Of a stretch of DNA of 64,000 nt, positions 27,851-38,010 are shown piece by piece (the first letter of the stretch is position 1; every line of letters starts with the position of its first letter). The DNA is taken from the NCBI GenBank assembly GCA_964007875.1, contig CAXGAH010000001.1:127455-191454 (forward strand), in the 5' to 3' direction. The notes beneath the pieces were generated by a model. That model was given only the letters and a program-made list of their open reading frames with translations, was not told where the DNA came from and ran no database searches. The stretch is from UBA1275 sp002323515 (GTDB lineage Bacteria; Bacteroidota; Rhodothermia; Balneolales; Balneolaceae). A program made the translations under genes and the position numbers.

Positions 27851-29341
27851 ATGAGTTCGTCAGCATTACATGTTTACAATACATTAAGCAGAAAAAAAGA
27901 ACTTTTTGAGCCTTTACATGCTCCCCATGTCGGCATGTATGTCTGCGGACCAACGGTATACGGTAACGCTCATCTAGGTCATGCCAAAAGTTATATTTCT
28001 TTCGATATCGTTCGTCGATATCTACGCTACTTAGGATATAAAGTGCGATACGTTCAGAATATTACCGATGTTGGCCATTTGGTGGGAGACGGAGACGAAG
28101 GTGAGGATAAGATTTCTAAAATAGCACGTATTGAACAACTTGATCCAATGGAAATAGCCGAGACCTATACCTATACCTATTTTCGAGATATGGACGCACT
28201 TTCCGTTCAGCGTCCGGATATCTCCCCTAGAGCTACTGGTCATATTCCAGAGCAAATTGCAATGATTCAGAATTTAATCGATAAAGGTCATGCTTACGCT
28301 TGTAATGGAAATGTGTACTTTGATGTACTCTCAGCCCCGAAGTATGGCCAATTGAGTGGTCGGAACATCGAGGATGCAACGAGTGGTACACGGGTTGAAA
28401 CCGCCTCAGATAAACGTAATCCTGCAGATTTTGCCTTATGGAAAAAAGCCGATGATCAACATTTAATGAAATGGCTGTCTCCTTGGGGAGTGGGCTATCC
28501 GGGTTGGCACATCGAATGCTCCGCTATGAGTATAAAATACCTTGGCGCTCACTTCGATATTCATGGTGGCGGTCTTGAAAATCAATTTCCTCATCACGAA
28601 TGCGAGATTGCTCAATCAGAATGTTCGACTGGGGAATCCTTTGCGAAGTATTGGCTCCACAATAACATGGTTACTTTGGACGGTCAAAAAATGGGAAAGT
28701 CCCTAGGTAATGCCATAAGTCTGGAAGAGTTTTTCAAGGGATCTCATCCGTTACTTAAGCGCTCATGGAATCCACAAGTTATCCGCTTTTTTTTACTTCA
28801 AAGCCATTATCGTAGCACTACAGATTTCTCAGAAAAAGCATTGGAAGCGGCAGAAACAGGTTTTCAATCACTCAGAACAACCCTGCAGAGTATTTTGGCG
28901 TATACGCAACAGCAACATAACGATCAAACCGAGGGTGAAACACATGAGGCTCTCCCTGCTCTTCAAGCTGCTTTCGAGTCCGCAATGAATGACGATTTTA
29001 ACACAGCACAAGCTATTGCCGCCTTATTTGATCATACTAAGAAAATAAAGAGGAACATAGCAGACGGTCTACCACCATCGGATCTACACACCTTACAGAA
29101 TTGGCTTAATATTGCATTAACCGAAATACTTGGACTAGAGTATAGTGAACCCAACGAGACAGATAGTAGCTTCAATGATAATATAAGTGAGTATTTACTA
29201 CACTTGTTAATTGATCTTAGGACCAAAGCCAGAATGGAAAGAAACTTTGAACTATCAGACATAATTCGGAATAGGCTTAAAGAGCTCGATATCGAACTAG
29301 AGGATAGTAAAGAAGGAACTCGATACACTTTGCCCAAATGA
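27851..29341 (+). CDS. cysS: Cysteinyl-tRNA synthetase
   Basis: 496-residue class I synthetase that charges tRNA-Cys. The HIGH-like motif is GNAHLGHAKSY, preceded by YVCGPTVYG with a zinc-ligand Cys. GWHIECSAM and HHECEIAQSE complete the zinc site, and the KMSKS-like loop is KMGKSLGN. The C-terminal DALR-type domain is normal. The last four bases overlap yidD, which suggests coupled translation. Confidence 0.96.
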   Translation: MSSSALHVYNTLSRKKELFEPLHAPHVGMYVCGPTVYGNAHLGHAKSYISFDIVRRYLRYLGYKVRYVQNITDVGHLVGDGDEGEDKISKIARIEQLDPMEIAETYTYTYFRDMDALSVQRPDISPRATGHIPEQIAMIQNLIDKGHAYACNGNVYFDVLSAPKYGQLSGRNIEDATSGTRVETASDKRNPADFALWKKADDQHLMKWLSPWGVGYPGWHIECSAMSIKYLGAHFDIHGGGLENQFPHHECEIAQSECSTGESFAKYWLHNNMVTLDGQKMGKSLGNAISLEEFFKGSHPLLKRSWNPQVIRFFLLQSHYRSTTDFSEKALEAAETGFQSLRTTLQSILAYTQQQHNDQTEGETHEALPALQAAFESAMNDDFNTAQAIAALFDHTKKIKRNIADGLPPSDLHTLQNWLNIALTEILGLEYSEPNETDSSFNDNISEYLLHLLIDLRTKARMERNFELSDIIRNRLKELDIELEDSKEGTRYTLPK

Positions 29342-29619
29342 AATTGTTCCAACAAGCCATCTCGGGCCTTCTTATTGGGTTAGTACGCTTCTATCAACTA
29401 GCCATCTCTCCTTATCTGGGGAGCAGTTGCCGTTATTCTCCTACTTGCTCCCAATATACAATTAAGGCTTTAAAAGAGTGGGGACCTTGGAAGGGCAGTT
29501 GGCTTGGAATAAAGAGAATTTCGAGTTGCCATCCTTGGGGAGGGCATGGATACGACCCTGTACCTCTATCAAAGAAAACAGAAGAAATGAATATACTATC
29601 AAAAGAAGAGAGTGAGTGA
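29338..29619 (+). CDS. yidD: Membrane protein insertion efficiency factor YidD
   Basis: 93-residue protein with the family signature: an amphipathic start (GLVRFYQLAISPYLG), SSCRYSPTCSQY and the CHPWGGHGYDPVP box. YidD supports insertion of inner-membrane proteins by YidC. It is usually next to rnpA and yidC; here it overlaps cysS instead, an arrangement I do not know to be conserved. The short acidic C-terminal tail is variable in the family. Confidence 0.93.
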   Translation: MKLFQQAISGLLIGLVRFYQLAISPYLGSSCRYSPTCSQYTIKALKEWGPWKGSWLGIKRISSCHPWGGHGYDPVPLSKKTEEMNILSKEESE

Positions 29620-29673
29620 TATCCATTGTACTCATTCACAATTAGATAATTTTCACATCTGAACATAGCTAAC

Positions 29674-30156
29674 ATGACCAATATTACTTTCAAAGAAAGA
29701 ATTTCGATCGAACAAGTAGAAGAAGCCTATGATTTTGCTCCAAAATTTGACCCCCAAGGCTTAATTCCAGTAGTAACTACAGACTACCTTTCAGGAGAAT
29801 TACTCATGCATGGGTATATGAACGAAGAAGCACTTAAAAAGACCATAGTATTAGGCGAGGTAGTATACTACTCCAGAAGTAGAAAAACACTTTGGCACAA
29901 AGGTGCTACATCTGGCTTAACCCAAATAGTTAAGGAATTACGTATAGATGATGATCAAGATTGTGTTTGGCTCCGAGTAGAAGTTCAAGGAAATGGCGCA
30001 AGTTGCCATGTAGGTTATCGCTCTTGCTTTTATAGAAGTGTACCAACTAAAGGTGAATTTGCGCAAACAGATGGACGGCTTGTGTACGAAGAGGATGAAA
30101 AGGTATTTGACCCCAAAGATGTCTACGGTGACGCTCCTAACCCTACCATTCTTTAA
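29674..30156 (+). CDS. hisI: Phosphoribosyl-AMP cyclohydrolase
   Basis: 160-residue enzyme of histidine synthesis that opens the purine ring of phosphoribosyl-AMP. The conserved blocks are LLMHGYMNEEAL, YYSRSRKTLWHKGATSG, DDDQDCVWLRV with metal ligands, and GNGASCHVGYRSCF with zinc-binding Cys residues. It is the stand-alone HisI form without a fused HisE domain; an N-terminal extension of about 35 residues is present. It follows yidD on the same strand. Confidence 0.94.
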   Translation: MTNITFKERISIEQVEEAYDFAPKFDPQGLIPVVTTDYLSGELLMHGYMNEEALKKTIVLGEVVYYSRSRKTLWHKGATSGLTQIVKELRIDDDQDCVWLRVEVQGNGASCHVGYRSCFYRSVPTKGEFAQTDGRLVYEEDEKVFDPKDVYGDAPNPTIL

Positions 30157-30227
30157 CCGAAAATCAGAGTTAAGGTAGCATTAAGGCAATAATTACCACC
30201 AACCGTTCTAGAATTTAAGGGTGGGTA

Positions 30228-33089
30228 TTAATGAGCTGCCAACCAGTGATCCCCTATTCCCCACTCAACTTTTAGAGGAACAAGTAACTCAATAGCTTGT
30301 TCCATTTTTTCTACAATCGTTGTAGGAACCCAATCCTTCTCATCTTCGTGAAGTTCAAATATCAATTCATCATGTACTTGTAAGAGCATCCTACTCTTAC
30401 TATTCTCTTTTCGCATCCATTGATCAATAGATAACATAGCCACCTTTATAATATCAGCAGCGGTCCCTTGTATCGGCATATTAATGGCTGCTCTTTCTGC
30501 AAATGCTCTTACATTCCAATTTGCAGATTCTATATCCGGCAGATACCGTCTTCTACCCATGAGTGTTTTTACGTACCCGTGCTCCTTTACAAATTCCTTA
30601 GCGGTATCGATATATTCAGATATGCTAGGAAATCTTCCAAAATAAGCGTCTATCATCTCTTTTGCTTCGCCATTTGATATTCCAAGATTTTGAGCTAAGC
30701 CGAAAGTACTTAATCCATAAGGAATCCCAAAATTGACTTCCTTTGCTTTTCTACGATGATCGGAGGTTACTTGATCAAGACTATCCAATGAAAAAATTTC
30801 TTTAGCTGTTCTAGCATGAATGTCTTCGCCGCTCTTAAAAGCGTGAATCATATCTTGGTCTTCAGAAATATGTGCAATAATACGAAGCTCCACCTGTGAA
30901 TAATCCGCAGAAAGTATTTTGTACCCTTCTTCAGCTATGAACGCTTTTCTGATTTCACGACTTCGTGTGGTGCGTATAGGTATGTTCTGTAAATTTGGAT
31001 TTGATGATGCTAACCGACCAGTTGCTGCCACGCATTGATTATAATTGGTGTGTAGTCGATGGCTAATTGGTGATAGCAAAGAAGGAAGTGCGTCGGCGTA
31101 GGTAGATTGTAATTTAGCTAAAGATCGGTACTCAAGTACTTGCTCTGGCACTTTGTGCACATGGGCTAGATTAGATAATACCGCTTCATTTGTTGAGTAT
31201 TTTCCTGTTTTTGTTTTTTTACCGGCCGGTAAACCTAATTTATCGAATAGAATATCCCCTAATTGAGCGGGTGAGTTAAGATTAAACTCTTCCCCACATT
31301 GGTCAAAAATGGCCGACTTCAAGCGTAGCATATCTTCACTAAGAGCCGCCGAAAAGTTCTTAAGCAATTTAGTGTCCAAGTCAATCCCGATAGATTCCAT
31401 ACGAGCTAATACCCGGCTTAAAGGGAAATCTAATTTAAATGCTACTTCATGTAAGCCGTCTTTCTCTAGTTTTTCAGAAAAAATAGTATATAATCGAAAC
31501 GTAACGTCGGCATCTTCACAGGCATAAGGTACAAGAGCCTCCATAGGAACGTCCGCCATTGTTAACTGCCCTTTGCCCTTACCAATAAGCTCCGTTATAG
31601 GAATGGGCTCGTAATGTAAATAGCGCAAAGAAAGCTCATCCATTTTTAAACGTTGATCTGAATCAATTAGATAGGCAGCTATCATGGTGTCGAAAATGTT
31701 GCCACATAGTTCAATACCGTGTCGCTGCAACACCGTATAATCAAATTTGTAATTATGCGCGATAATAAGAAGCTCAGAAGACCCTAATATTTGCTTCAAG
31801 GCTATATTCCATTCCGGATTAAACGGAACATAAACAGCTTTATGTGATTCTTGAGTCATTGCTATACCCACTAAATTGGCCGATAATGGGTCCGCACTAT
31901 CGGTCTCTGTATCAACAACTAACGGTCGATTAAGGTCAACGGACTCTAAGTAAGCTAACAGTTCTACTTCATTATCAAGCAAGCGATATTCAACCTCAAT
32001 TGCATTGTAGGATGCCGCTTTTTTGCTAGCTGCAAAGAGATCTAAGGCCGTTTCGGTTGGTGAGTTTTCATTTTTCGCCAGAGTCCCTTTCTTGTGACTG
32101 CCCTCTTCGTTAGAATTAGATTCCACGTTACTTACCGATGTTTTAGAAGTATTTTGGACATAAGAATGATCATCTTTTGAAGAGGCAGACCCAACCGGCG
32201 AAGCGTCACCTGAGGCAAGTTCTTCATATTTTCGGGTCAAGCTTCTAAAACCCATCCTAGAAAAAAATACCGCTAAATTAGACCAATCAGGGTCGGCCCT
32301 AACCAAATCTGTCCACGATTGTACTCCAGGCACATCCGTTTTTATGGTAACCATTTTTCGAGCATGACGAGCTTCATCAGCAAATTCAATTAAACTTTCT
32401 CTTTGCCTTTTAGCTGAAATAGTCGACGCTTGATCTAATAAATTGTCCAGCGATTCAAATTGCTCTATCAACTTTGGTGCCCCTTTTTTTCCGATTCCAG
32501 GCACTCCAGGAATATTATCGGATGCATCACCCAAAAGGGCTAATACGTCTATAACTTGATTGGGGTAGACTCCAAAATACTCCTTCACTCCGTCTTCATC
32601 GACACGATCAAAGCCCCCATTTTTGTTATTGGGCTTAAGCATGCACACATAATGATTAATTAGCTGCATGAAATCCTTATCAGGCGTGACTAAGAACACC
32701 TCAGCTTCTCCAGCCACTATTGAATAGGCAAGCGTTCCAATGATATCATCCGCTTCATATCCATCCTGCTCAATATTAGGAATATTCCAATATCCGAGCA
32801 TTTCTTTGATAAGAGGGATACCTACTCGTAATTCCTTTGGTTGAGGTGGACGTTGCGCCTTATACCGCTCATCCCATTCGTGCCGGAATGTAGGGGCATG
32901 TGTATCCCATGCAACCGCTAGATGACTTGGATCATACTCCTCAATTAATTTATCCACCGTATTAGCAAACCCCATAATAGATCCGGTGGAAATACCTTCA
33001 TTATTAACCAGATTAGCTCGTATAAATGCAAAGTGCGACCGGTAAGCCAAGGCCATACCGTCAATTAATAAGACTTTTTTATCTGCCAT
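30228..33089 (-). CDS. polA: DNA polymerase I
   Basis: 953-residue three-domain enzyme for Okazaki fragment processing and repair. The 5'-nuclease domain covers about 1-295. A low-complexity Ser/Asn-rich linker of about 60 residues follows. The 3'-5' exonuclease has all three motifs (VVDTETDS, IAHNYKFD, YACEDAD), so proofreading should be active. The polymerase domain has motif A (LSADYSQVELR), motif B (RRKAKEVNFGIPYG) and motif C (QVHDELIFE). The Phe in motif B means discrimination against dideoxynucleotides. Length is normal. The transketolase gene lies 8 bases upstream. Confidence 0.97.
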   Translation of the reverse strand: MADKKVLLIDGMALAYRSHFAFIRANLVNNEGISTGSIMGFANTVDKLIEEYDPSHLAVAWDTHAPTFRHEWDERYKAQRPPQPKELRVGIPLIKEMLGYWNIPNIEQDGYEADDIIGTLAYSIVAGEAEVFLVTPDKDFMQLINHYVCMLKPNNKNGGFDRVDEDGVKEYFGVYPNQVIDVLALLGDASDNIPGVPGIGKKGAPKLIEQFESLDNLLDQASTISAKRQRESLIEFADEARHARKMVTIKTDVPGVQSWTDLVRADPDWSNLAVFFSRMGFRSLTRKYEELASGDASPVGSASSKDDHSYVQNTSKTSVSNVESNSNEEGSHKKGTLAKNENSPTETALDLFAASKKAASYNAIEVEYRLLDNEVELLAYLESVDLNRPLVVDTETDSADPLSANLVGIAMTQESHKAVYVPFNPEWNIALKQILGSSELLIIAHNYKFDYTVLQRHGIELCGNIFDTMIAAYLIDSDQRLKMDELSLRYLHYEPIPITELIGKGKGQLTMADVPMEALVPYACEDADVTFRLYTIFSEKLEKDGLHEVAFKLDFPLSRVLARMESIGIDLDTKLLKNFSAALSEDMLRLKSAIFDQCGEEFNLNSPAQLGDILFDKLGLPAGKKTKTGKYSTNEAVLSNLAHVHKVPEQVLEYRSLAKLQSTYADALPSLLSPISHRLHTNYNQCVAATGRLASSNPNLQNIPIRTTRSREIRKAFIAEEGYKILSADYSQVELRIIAHISEDQDMIHAFKSGEDIHARTAKEIFSLDSLDQVTSDHRRKAKEVNFGIPYGLSTFGLAQNLGISNGEAKEMIDAYFGRFPSISEYIDTAKEFVKEHGYVKTLMGRRRYLPDIESANWNVRAFAERAAINMPIQGTAADIIKVAMLSIDQWMRKENSKSRMLLQVHDELIFELHEDEKDWVPTTIVEKMEQAIELLVPLKVEWGIGDHWLAAH

Positions 33090-33097
33090 GAAATAGA

Positions 33098-35095
33098 TTA
33101 AGACTGCTCGGTGAAATAGGCTACGATTGAATGTGCAGTAATGTTGAAATGTTCATATAACTCTTCAAATGGTGCCGATTCTCCAAAGCTATCTATTCCT
33201 ATGGCCTTTCCTTCTAGACCAAGATATTTTTGCCAGCCAAAGGTCGACCCTGCTTCAATAGATACACGTTTGGTCAAATCAGTTGGTAAAACTGAATTCT
33301 TATATTCGACAGGATGGGCATCAAAAAGCTCCCAGCTAGGCATACTCACTACCCGCACGCCCTTTCCTCTAGTGGCCAATTCAGCCTGTGCTTGCATGGC
33401 GAGCTGAACTTCTGATCCAGTAGCCATAATAATGCCCTCAGCTTTGCCATTTTCAGCCTCAGATAACACATATCCCCCCTTGGCAACCAATGCGGCCGCA
33501 TTATCGGTATGCCTAGGATAAGTAGGCACATTTTGGCGCGTTAACACCAAGACACTCGGGCCCGATTTATGCTCTAAGGCTACTCTCCATGCCTGAGAGA
33601 CTTCGTTAGCATCTGCCGGGCGAAGTACTAAAACGTTGGGCATAGCACGTAAACTAGCTAGATGTTCCACAGGTTGATGGGTAGGCCCATCCTCTCCCAA
33701 TCCGATACTATCATGCGTCATTACAAATATAGATGGTAGCTTCATTAACGCAGCTAAACGAAGAGCTGGTCGCAGGTAATCCGTAAATACAAAAAATGTT
33801 GCTCCAAATGCATGTAATCCACCATGCAACATCATCCCATTAACTGCGGCTGCCATTCCAAATTCACGCACTCCAAAATGTATCTTTCGCCCCTTGTGAT
33901 TGTATTGGGTAAATGAACCTGAGCCTGCTATATCGGTTTTTGTACTTGGCCCTAAATCGGCTGAACCACCTATTAAATTGGGGATGGTATCTTTGAGTGC
34001 GTTAATCACCTTTCCTGAACTAGCTCGAGTAGCCATTCCCTTAGGATCAGACTCAAATACAGGTAATACATCCGCCAAGTCTTGAAGATATGTTTGGCTT
34101 GTCCAAGCCTTAAATTTAGCGTGTAAATCTGGGTCGTCCTTTTCTAATTTAGTCAACTTATTGTTCCAATCCGCTTCGAGTGCCGCTCCTAACTCCGCTC
34201 TTGCCTGAAACGAATCATACACCTGCTGCTCGACATGGAAATGGGAATCTGGGTCCAACCCATATCCCATCTTGGTTATTCGAATTTCTTCTTCGCCAAG
34301 TGGGGCGCCGTGAGAGGATTCTTTACCCTCTTTGTTCGGAGAACCGTAGCCAATTTTAGACGTACAAACAATTAATGAAGGTTGTTCGGTTTTAGCCTTG
34401 GCTTGTGAAATTGCTTGTTCAATTTGATCATGGTTATGACCATCAACTTTAATTACCTGCCAGTTATACGCTAAAAAGCGTTCTACTACATCTTCAGTGA
34501 ATGCCAGATCGGTTTCACCTTCAATAGATATGGAGTTAGAATCATATAAATAGATTAATTTTTCCAAGGCTAAGTGACCAGCCAATGAAGCAGCCTCATG
34601 TGATACCCCTTCCATTAAATCACCATCACTAACTATTGCATAGGTATAGTGATCAATCAACGTCTGAGAATCTGTATTAAATTGCGCGGCTAAATGTCGC
34701 TCTGCCATAGCAATTCCAACGCCAGTAGCAAATCCTTGACCCAAAGGCCCCGTAGTCATTTCAACTCCGGGGGTCAATCCAAATTCGGGATGCCCTGGAG
34801 TTTTAGACCCCATTTGTCGAAAATTTTTAAGTTCGTCTAAGCTCAATTCATAGCCCGAAAGATGCAACAAACTATAGAGCAACATTGAACCGTGACCAGC
34901 CGAAAGTATAAACCTATCGCGATCGAACCATTGCGGATTTTTTGGATTGTGCTTTAAAAATTTAGTCCATAGAATCATAGCCACATCCGCCATTCCCATT
35001 GGCATACCTGGGTGTCCCGAGTTCGCCTTTTGAACGGCATCCATAGATAGAGTACGGATGGTATGAGCACATAGTAGATCATTCGCATTATTCAT
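33098..35095 (-). CDS. tkt: Transketolase
   Basis: 665-residue thiamine-diphosphate enzyme of the pentose phosphate pathway. The N-terminal part has NSGHPGMPMGMADVA, TTGPLGQGFATGVG and the cofactor motif GDGDLMEGVSHEAASLAGH (shown in part). The middle has FGVREFGMAAAVNGM with the catalytic Glu, then THDSIGLGEDGPTHQPVEHL. Length and order are normal. It probably shares a transcript with polA. Confidence 0.96.
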   Translation of the reverse strand: MNNANDLLCAHTIRTLSMDAVQKANSGHPGMPMGMADVAMILWTKFLKHNPKNPQWFDRDRFILSAGHGSMLLYSLLHLSGYELSLDELKNFRQMGSKTPGHPEFGLTPGVEMTTGPLGQGFATGVGIAMAERHLAAQFNTDSQTLIDHYTYAIVSDGDLMEGVSHEAASLAGHLALEKLIYLYDSNSISIEGETDLAFTEDVVERFLAYNWQVIKVDGHNHDQIEQAISQAKAKTEQPSLIVCTSKIGYGSPNKEGKESSHGAPLGEEEIRITKMGYGLDPDSHFHVEQQVYDSFQARAELGAALEADWNNKLTKLEKDDPDLHAKFKAWTSQTYLQDLADVLPVFESDPKGMATRASSGKVINALKDTIPNLIGGSADLGPSTKTDIAGSGSFTQYNHKGRKIHFGVREFGMAAAVNGMMLHGGLHAFGATFFVFTDYLRPALRLAALMKLPSIFVMTHDSIGLGEDGPTHQPVEHLASLRAMPNVLVLRPADANEVSQAWRVALEHKSGPSVLVLTRQNVPTYPRHTDNAAALVAKGGYVLSEAENGKAEGIIMATGSEVQLAMQAQAELATRGKGVRVVSMPSWELFDAHPVEYKNSVLPTDLTKRVSIEAGSTFGWQKYLGLEGKAIGIDSFGESAPFEELYEHFNITAHSIVAYFTEQS

Positions 35096-35227
35096 AAGAG
35101 AGCGTAGCTAGTAGTTATTATTAGTGAAAAATGATAAATAGTGGAGTAAACTCAAAAAAATCAACTCTATTAGAATTAGAATTAATTGCCACAAGTTAGT
35201 TAATGTGAGAATGAGTTTAAATAAAAA

Positions 35228-35250
35228 AAGCCCCGCTTTTGACGGGGCTT
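35228..35250 (-). terminator. Rho-independent terminator after the TPR protein gene
   Basis: Perfect 8-base stem AAGCCCCG/CGGGGCTT with a 7-base loop. Read on the minus strand it is followed by a run of seven T. It lies about 25 bases after the stop of the TPR gene and before tkt, so it ends the upstream transcript. Confidence 0.9.
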
Positions 35251-35273
35251 CAAAAAATGTGAAAGCTCGAGTT

Positions 35274-36281
35274 TTATGGGCGCGTACTTTCGCACTTAAG
35301 TTCAAATTCCATCTTATATTCTGAGGGCTGTTTGAAGGATCCATAACTCGCACTCTCGTATGCTGAGCATGCTTCTCCCTTATTACCCAGCATTTGATTC
35401 GCCAGACCTAATTCAAAAAAGATTTTAGCTTTATCCGTATTTCCACCAGTTTCAAGATCTAATGCTTGCTCGGAGTACCTAACTGCGTCGTTATAACGGG
35501 TTTGTTTATTAGAAGCCTCTGCCAATCGATAATAACTGTCTGCCGATTCTGAAAAATAATCTAACGAGGATTGTAAAAACTCAATTGCTTGGGTTAGATT
35601 ACCCGCTTCAATTGCCTTAGCACCTCTAAATAATAAATCACCATGAGCTGATTGATTAGCCTTACGCTCCACTTCTGAATCGTTCATGCGAATAGCAGTA
35701 GCTATCGCTTGGTCGTACCAACTCATGATACCGTACACATCTTGAGGACTGTTTTTCTTGTGTACTAAAGCCTTCTGGTAATATGCTTTTGCATAGTTCG
35801 GGTTAATCCTAATAGCCTCATCAAGGGCTACTTCGGATTCCACAAACATCTCACGTTTAAATAACATGAGACCTTTTTGGTAATTTAGCTGGGCTAATAC
35901 GCTGGTAGATTTGCGCTGAACATCTGTGTCCCCAGAGTTGACACCAATTTCTTCGGATTGGATAAATAGAGCAATGGCAGCATCTAATTTTTCCAAACTA
36001 GGACCACCTCTAAACTCATTAAAAGCATCTACCGCTATGGTAAAATAAAGCTTAGGAATTTGTTTTTCAGAACGGTTTTTGATGTCCTCACCTTCTTGAC
36101 CTAATTGAGAAGCAATTTCAATGGCTTCCGTATACTTGTCAATGGCTGCTGAGTAGTCTTTGCCTTGAGCCAATTCCCGGGCTTCATTGTAGGCCGTGAT
36201 TGCTGCAGTTTGATCTTGTGCTACTAGCGTTGCGCTAGCTATTAGTATAATACTTAAAAGAGTAAAGAGAGATTTAGTCAT
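35274..36281 (-). CDS. Secreted tetratricopeptide-repeat protein
   Basis: 335-residue periplasmic or outer-membrane-associated protein. ATG 36281 gives a clean signal peptide (hydrophobic residues 5-19, cleavage after LVAQ). Further upstream the frame adds 11 residues that would spoil it. The body is made of TPR-like helices, for example around AITAYNEARELAQG, AIRINPNYAKAYYQKALVH and YNDAVRYSEQALDLE. TPR proteins mediate protein contacts; no specific partner can be named. It ends in a strong terminator. Confidence 0.85.
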   Translation of the reverse strand: MTKSLFTLLSIILIASATLVAQDQTAAITAYNEARELAQGKDYSAAIDKYTEAIEIASQLGQEGEDIKNRSEKQIPKLYFTIAVDAFNEFRGGPSLEKLDAAIALFIQSEEIGVNSGDTDVQRKSTSVLAQLNYQKGLMLFKREMFVESEVALDEAIRINPNYAKAYYQKALVHKKNSPQDVYGIMSWYDQAIATAIRMNDSEVERKANQSAHGDLLFRGAKAIEAGNLTQAIEFLQSSLDYFSESADSYYRLAEASNKQTRYNDAVRYSEQALDLETGGNTDKAKIFFELGLANQMLGNKGEACSAYESASYGSFKQPSEYKMEFELKCESTRP

Positions 36282-36440
36282 GATGTGGAGTGTTTCGATT
36301 CTATTTCTAGACAAAATGAAAGTTACACAATTTATTCAATTAAGGAAAAATAGATGTCAATGGTTCCCTGTTTCATTGATAAACTAGATACCAAACAAAA
36401 ATCAAACGCTATTTATTGTTTTACTAAATAAAAAAACTTT

Positions 36441-37142
36441 TTAAAAGTAAAAATTGGGCATCGGTTCTTCGCGCTCATACATAGAACGTATTTTAGCAAC
36501 TCCATCTTCAATAGAGTCAGTCAAATAAAACAGTTCTCTATCCTTCTCAGAAATAGTACCATGAGTGATCATCGTTTCTTCAATCCAAGAAACTAATCCA
36601 CTCCAGTAGTCCACCCCAATCAAAATAATGGGTATGGTTGATACTTTTTGTGTTTGAACCAGAGTTAGACTTTCGAATAGTTCATCCATGGTCCCAAAAC
36701 CTCCCGGAAATACAATTAATGCCTGAGAGTACTTAATGAACATGACTTTTCTAACGAAGAAATAATCGAAATTCAGAGCAAACTCTTTTTGCACATACTG
36801 GTTTATCCCCTGTTCGTGTGGCAATTCAATTCCAAGCCCAACTGACTTTCCGCCACTTTCCTGAGCCCCTTTATTAGCTGCTTCCATTATCCCTGGCCCT
36901 GCACCCGTAATGACACCGAAGCCCATTTTGGTCAATAGCTTGGCACATCCAGAAGCCTTTTCATAGTATGGATCATCAACAGCGGTCCTAGCGGAACCAA
37001 AGATACTAACACAGGGACCAATTCTAAACAGGGTATCGTATCCATCAACCAATTCACCCATTATTTTAAAAATACTCCAAACCTCGCGATCGTATCCATT
37101 TTTATATGAATTAGGAATTAATAACGGCTTTTGTTCTTCCAT
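36441..37142 (-). CDS. LOG family protein (TIGR00730 Rossmann fold)
   Basis: 233-residue protein of the LOG family, phosphoribohydrolases that act on nucleoside monophosphates (cytokinin-type or general AMP hydrolysis). The signature PGGFGTMDE and the preceding GAGPGIMEAANKGA are intact. An N-terminal part of about 40 residues precedes the Rossmann core, as in the longer bacterial members. It was formerly annotated as lysine decarboxylase, without support. It is 93 bases after the DUF5683 gene. Confidence 0.9.
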   Translation of the reverse strand: MEEQKPLLIPNSYKNGYDREVWSIFKIMGELVDGYDTLFRIGPCVSIFGSARTAVDDPYYEKASGCAKLLTKMGFGVITGAGPGIMEAANKGAQESGGKSVGLGIELPHEQGINQYVQKEFALNFDYFFVRKVMFIKYSQALIVFPGGFGTMDELFESLTLVQTQKVSTIPIILIGVDYWSGLVSWIEETMITHGTISEKDRELFYLTDSIEDGVAKIRSMYEREEPMPNFYF

Positions 37143-37235
37143 GCGATAAAATATTTTTAGGTTTTATTTATTGGTCTTTCGATGCCTAATCAGTTAATCG
37201 TTTAATGGCATAATAAAAGAATTATACGTCTACCG

Positions 37236-38003
37236 TTATTTAAAATCGAGTTGAAATCCGAACATCGGAATAGCCTTTCCAGTAGGGGTTGTCTCAATTC
37301 CAAACTCACTATCTTCGAGATGGTACACATCAAATGAGGGGCGTAAACTTAAATCATCCGAAACATCGAAAGTAGATAAATGCGCATATACATATGCATC
37401 TACGGCATTTAACGCGTAAGCCAATCCTATGGTTACATACATAAAATCTCTACGATTGCGCAAAAAGTTACGATTGCTTTTCAATTGGCTTGTATTTGCC
37501 CCCATTAGCCTGTCAGGAGTCGGACCAAATCGAAGATCATCATTATCGGTGACAGCATTATAATAGGCTGCTTGGTAATCATGATACTGTTTAGTCAAGA
37601 ACAAACTATAATAGCTTAATCCACCAATTAGGCCATAAATTAAGGGGATCTTCCAACTTTGATCGTTATGATGTTGACCTAGCCCGGGGAGGATTAGCGA
37701 CTTTCGCAGTATTTGATTTGGGTAGGGAAGCCTGTCAATTTGTTTGTCTGTAGTGGCAAGAATGGTGGAGCTTGGGCGCGTAGTGTCTGCCGTGCTTGCT
37801 GTATTTTCAAGAGATATTGGAACCGGGTCTAAAGTGTCAGATAAAGCCGTTACAATTGCCCTTGAATGTGATGAAAGATAAAATATTGACTGCCCATCAT
37901 TAGCACTTGCAGACTGCCCTAATGTCACTTCATGATAAAGAAACAGCCATAATAAGCAACCTAAGCCAATTCTTGCCAACAAAAAAAGCCTAGCCTCGCC
38001 CAT
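37236..38003 (-). CDS. DUF5683 family membrane protein
   Basis: 255-residue protein with a hydrophobic N-terminus (signal peptide or anchor), a Ser/Thr-rich stretch, then the DUF5683 core: LPGLGQHHNDQSWKIPLIYG, a short membrane segment, and GLAYALNAVDAYVYAHLSTF. The family is typical of Bacteroidota, and its genes often follow parB, as here, 7 bases away. Function is unknown. An envelope location is likely. Confidence 0.85.
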   Translation of the reverse strand: MGEARLFLLARIGLGCLLWLFLYHEVTLGQSASANDGQSIFYLSSHSRAIVTALSDTLDPVPISLENTASTADTTRPSSTILATTDKQIDRLPYPNQILRKSLILPGLGQHHNDQSWKIPLIYGLIGGLSYYSLFLTKQYHDYQAAYYNAVTDNDDLRFGPTPDRLMGANTSQLKSNRNFLRNRRDFMYVTIGLAYALNAVDAYVYAHLSTFDVSDDLSLRPSFDVYHLEDSEFGIETTPTGKAIPMFGFQLDFK

Positions 38004-38010
38004 ATGTCTC

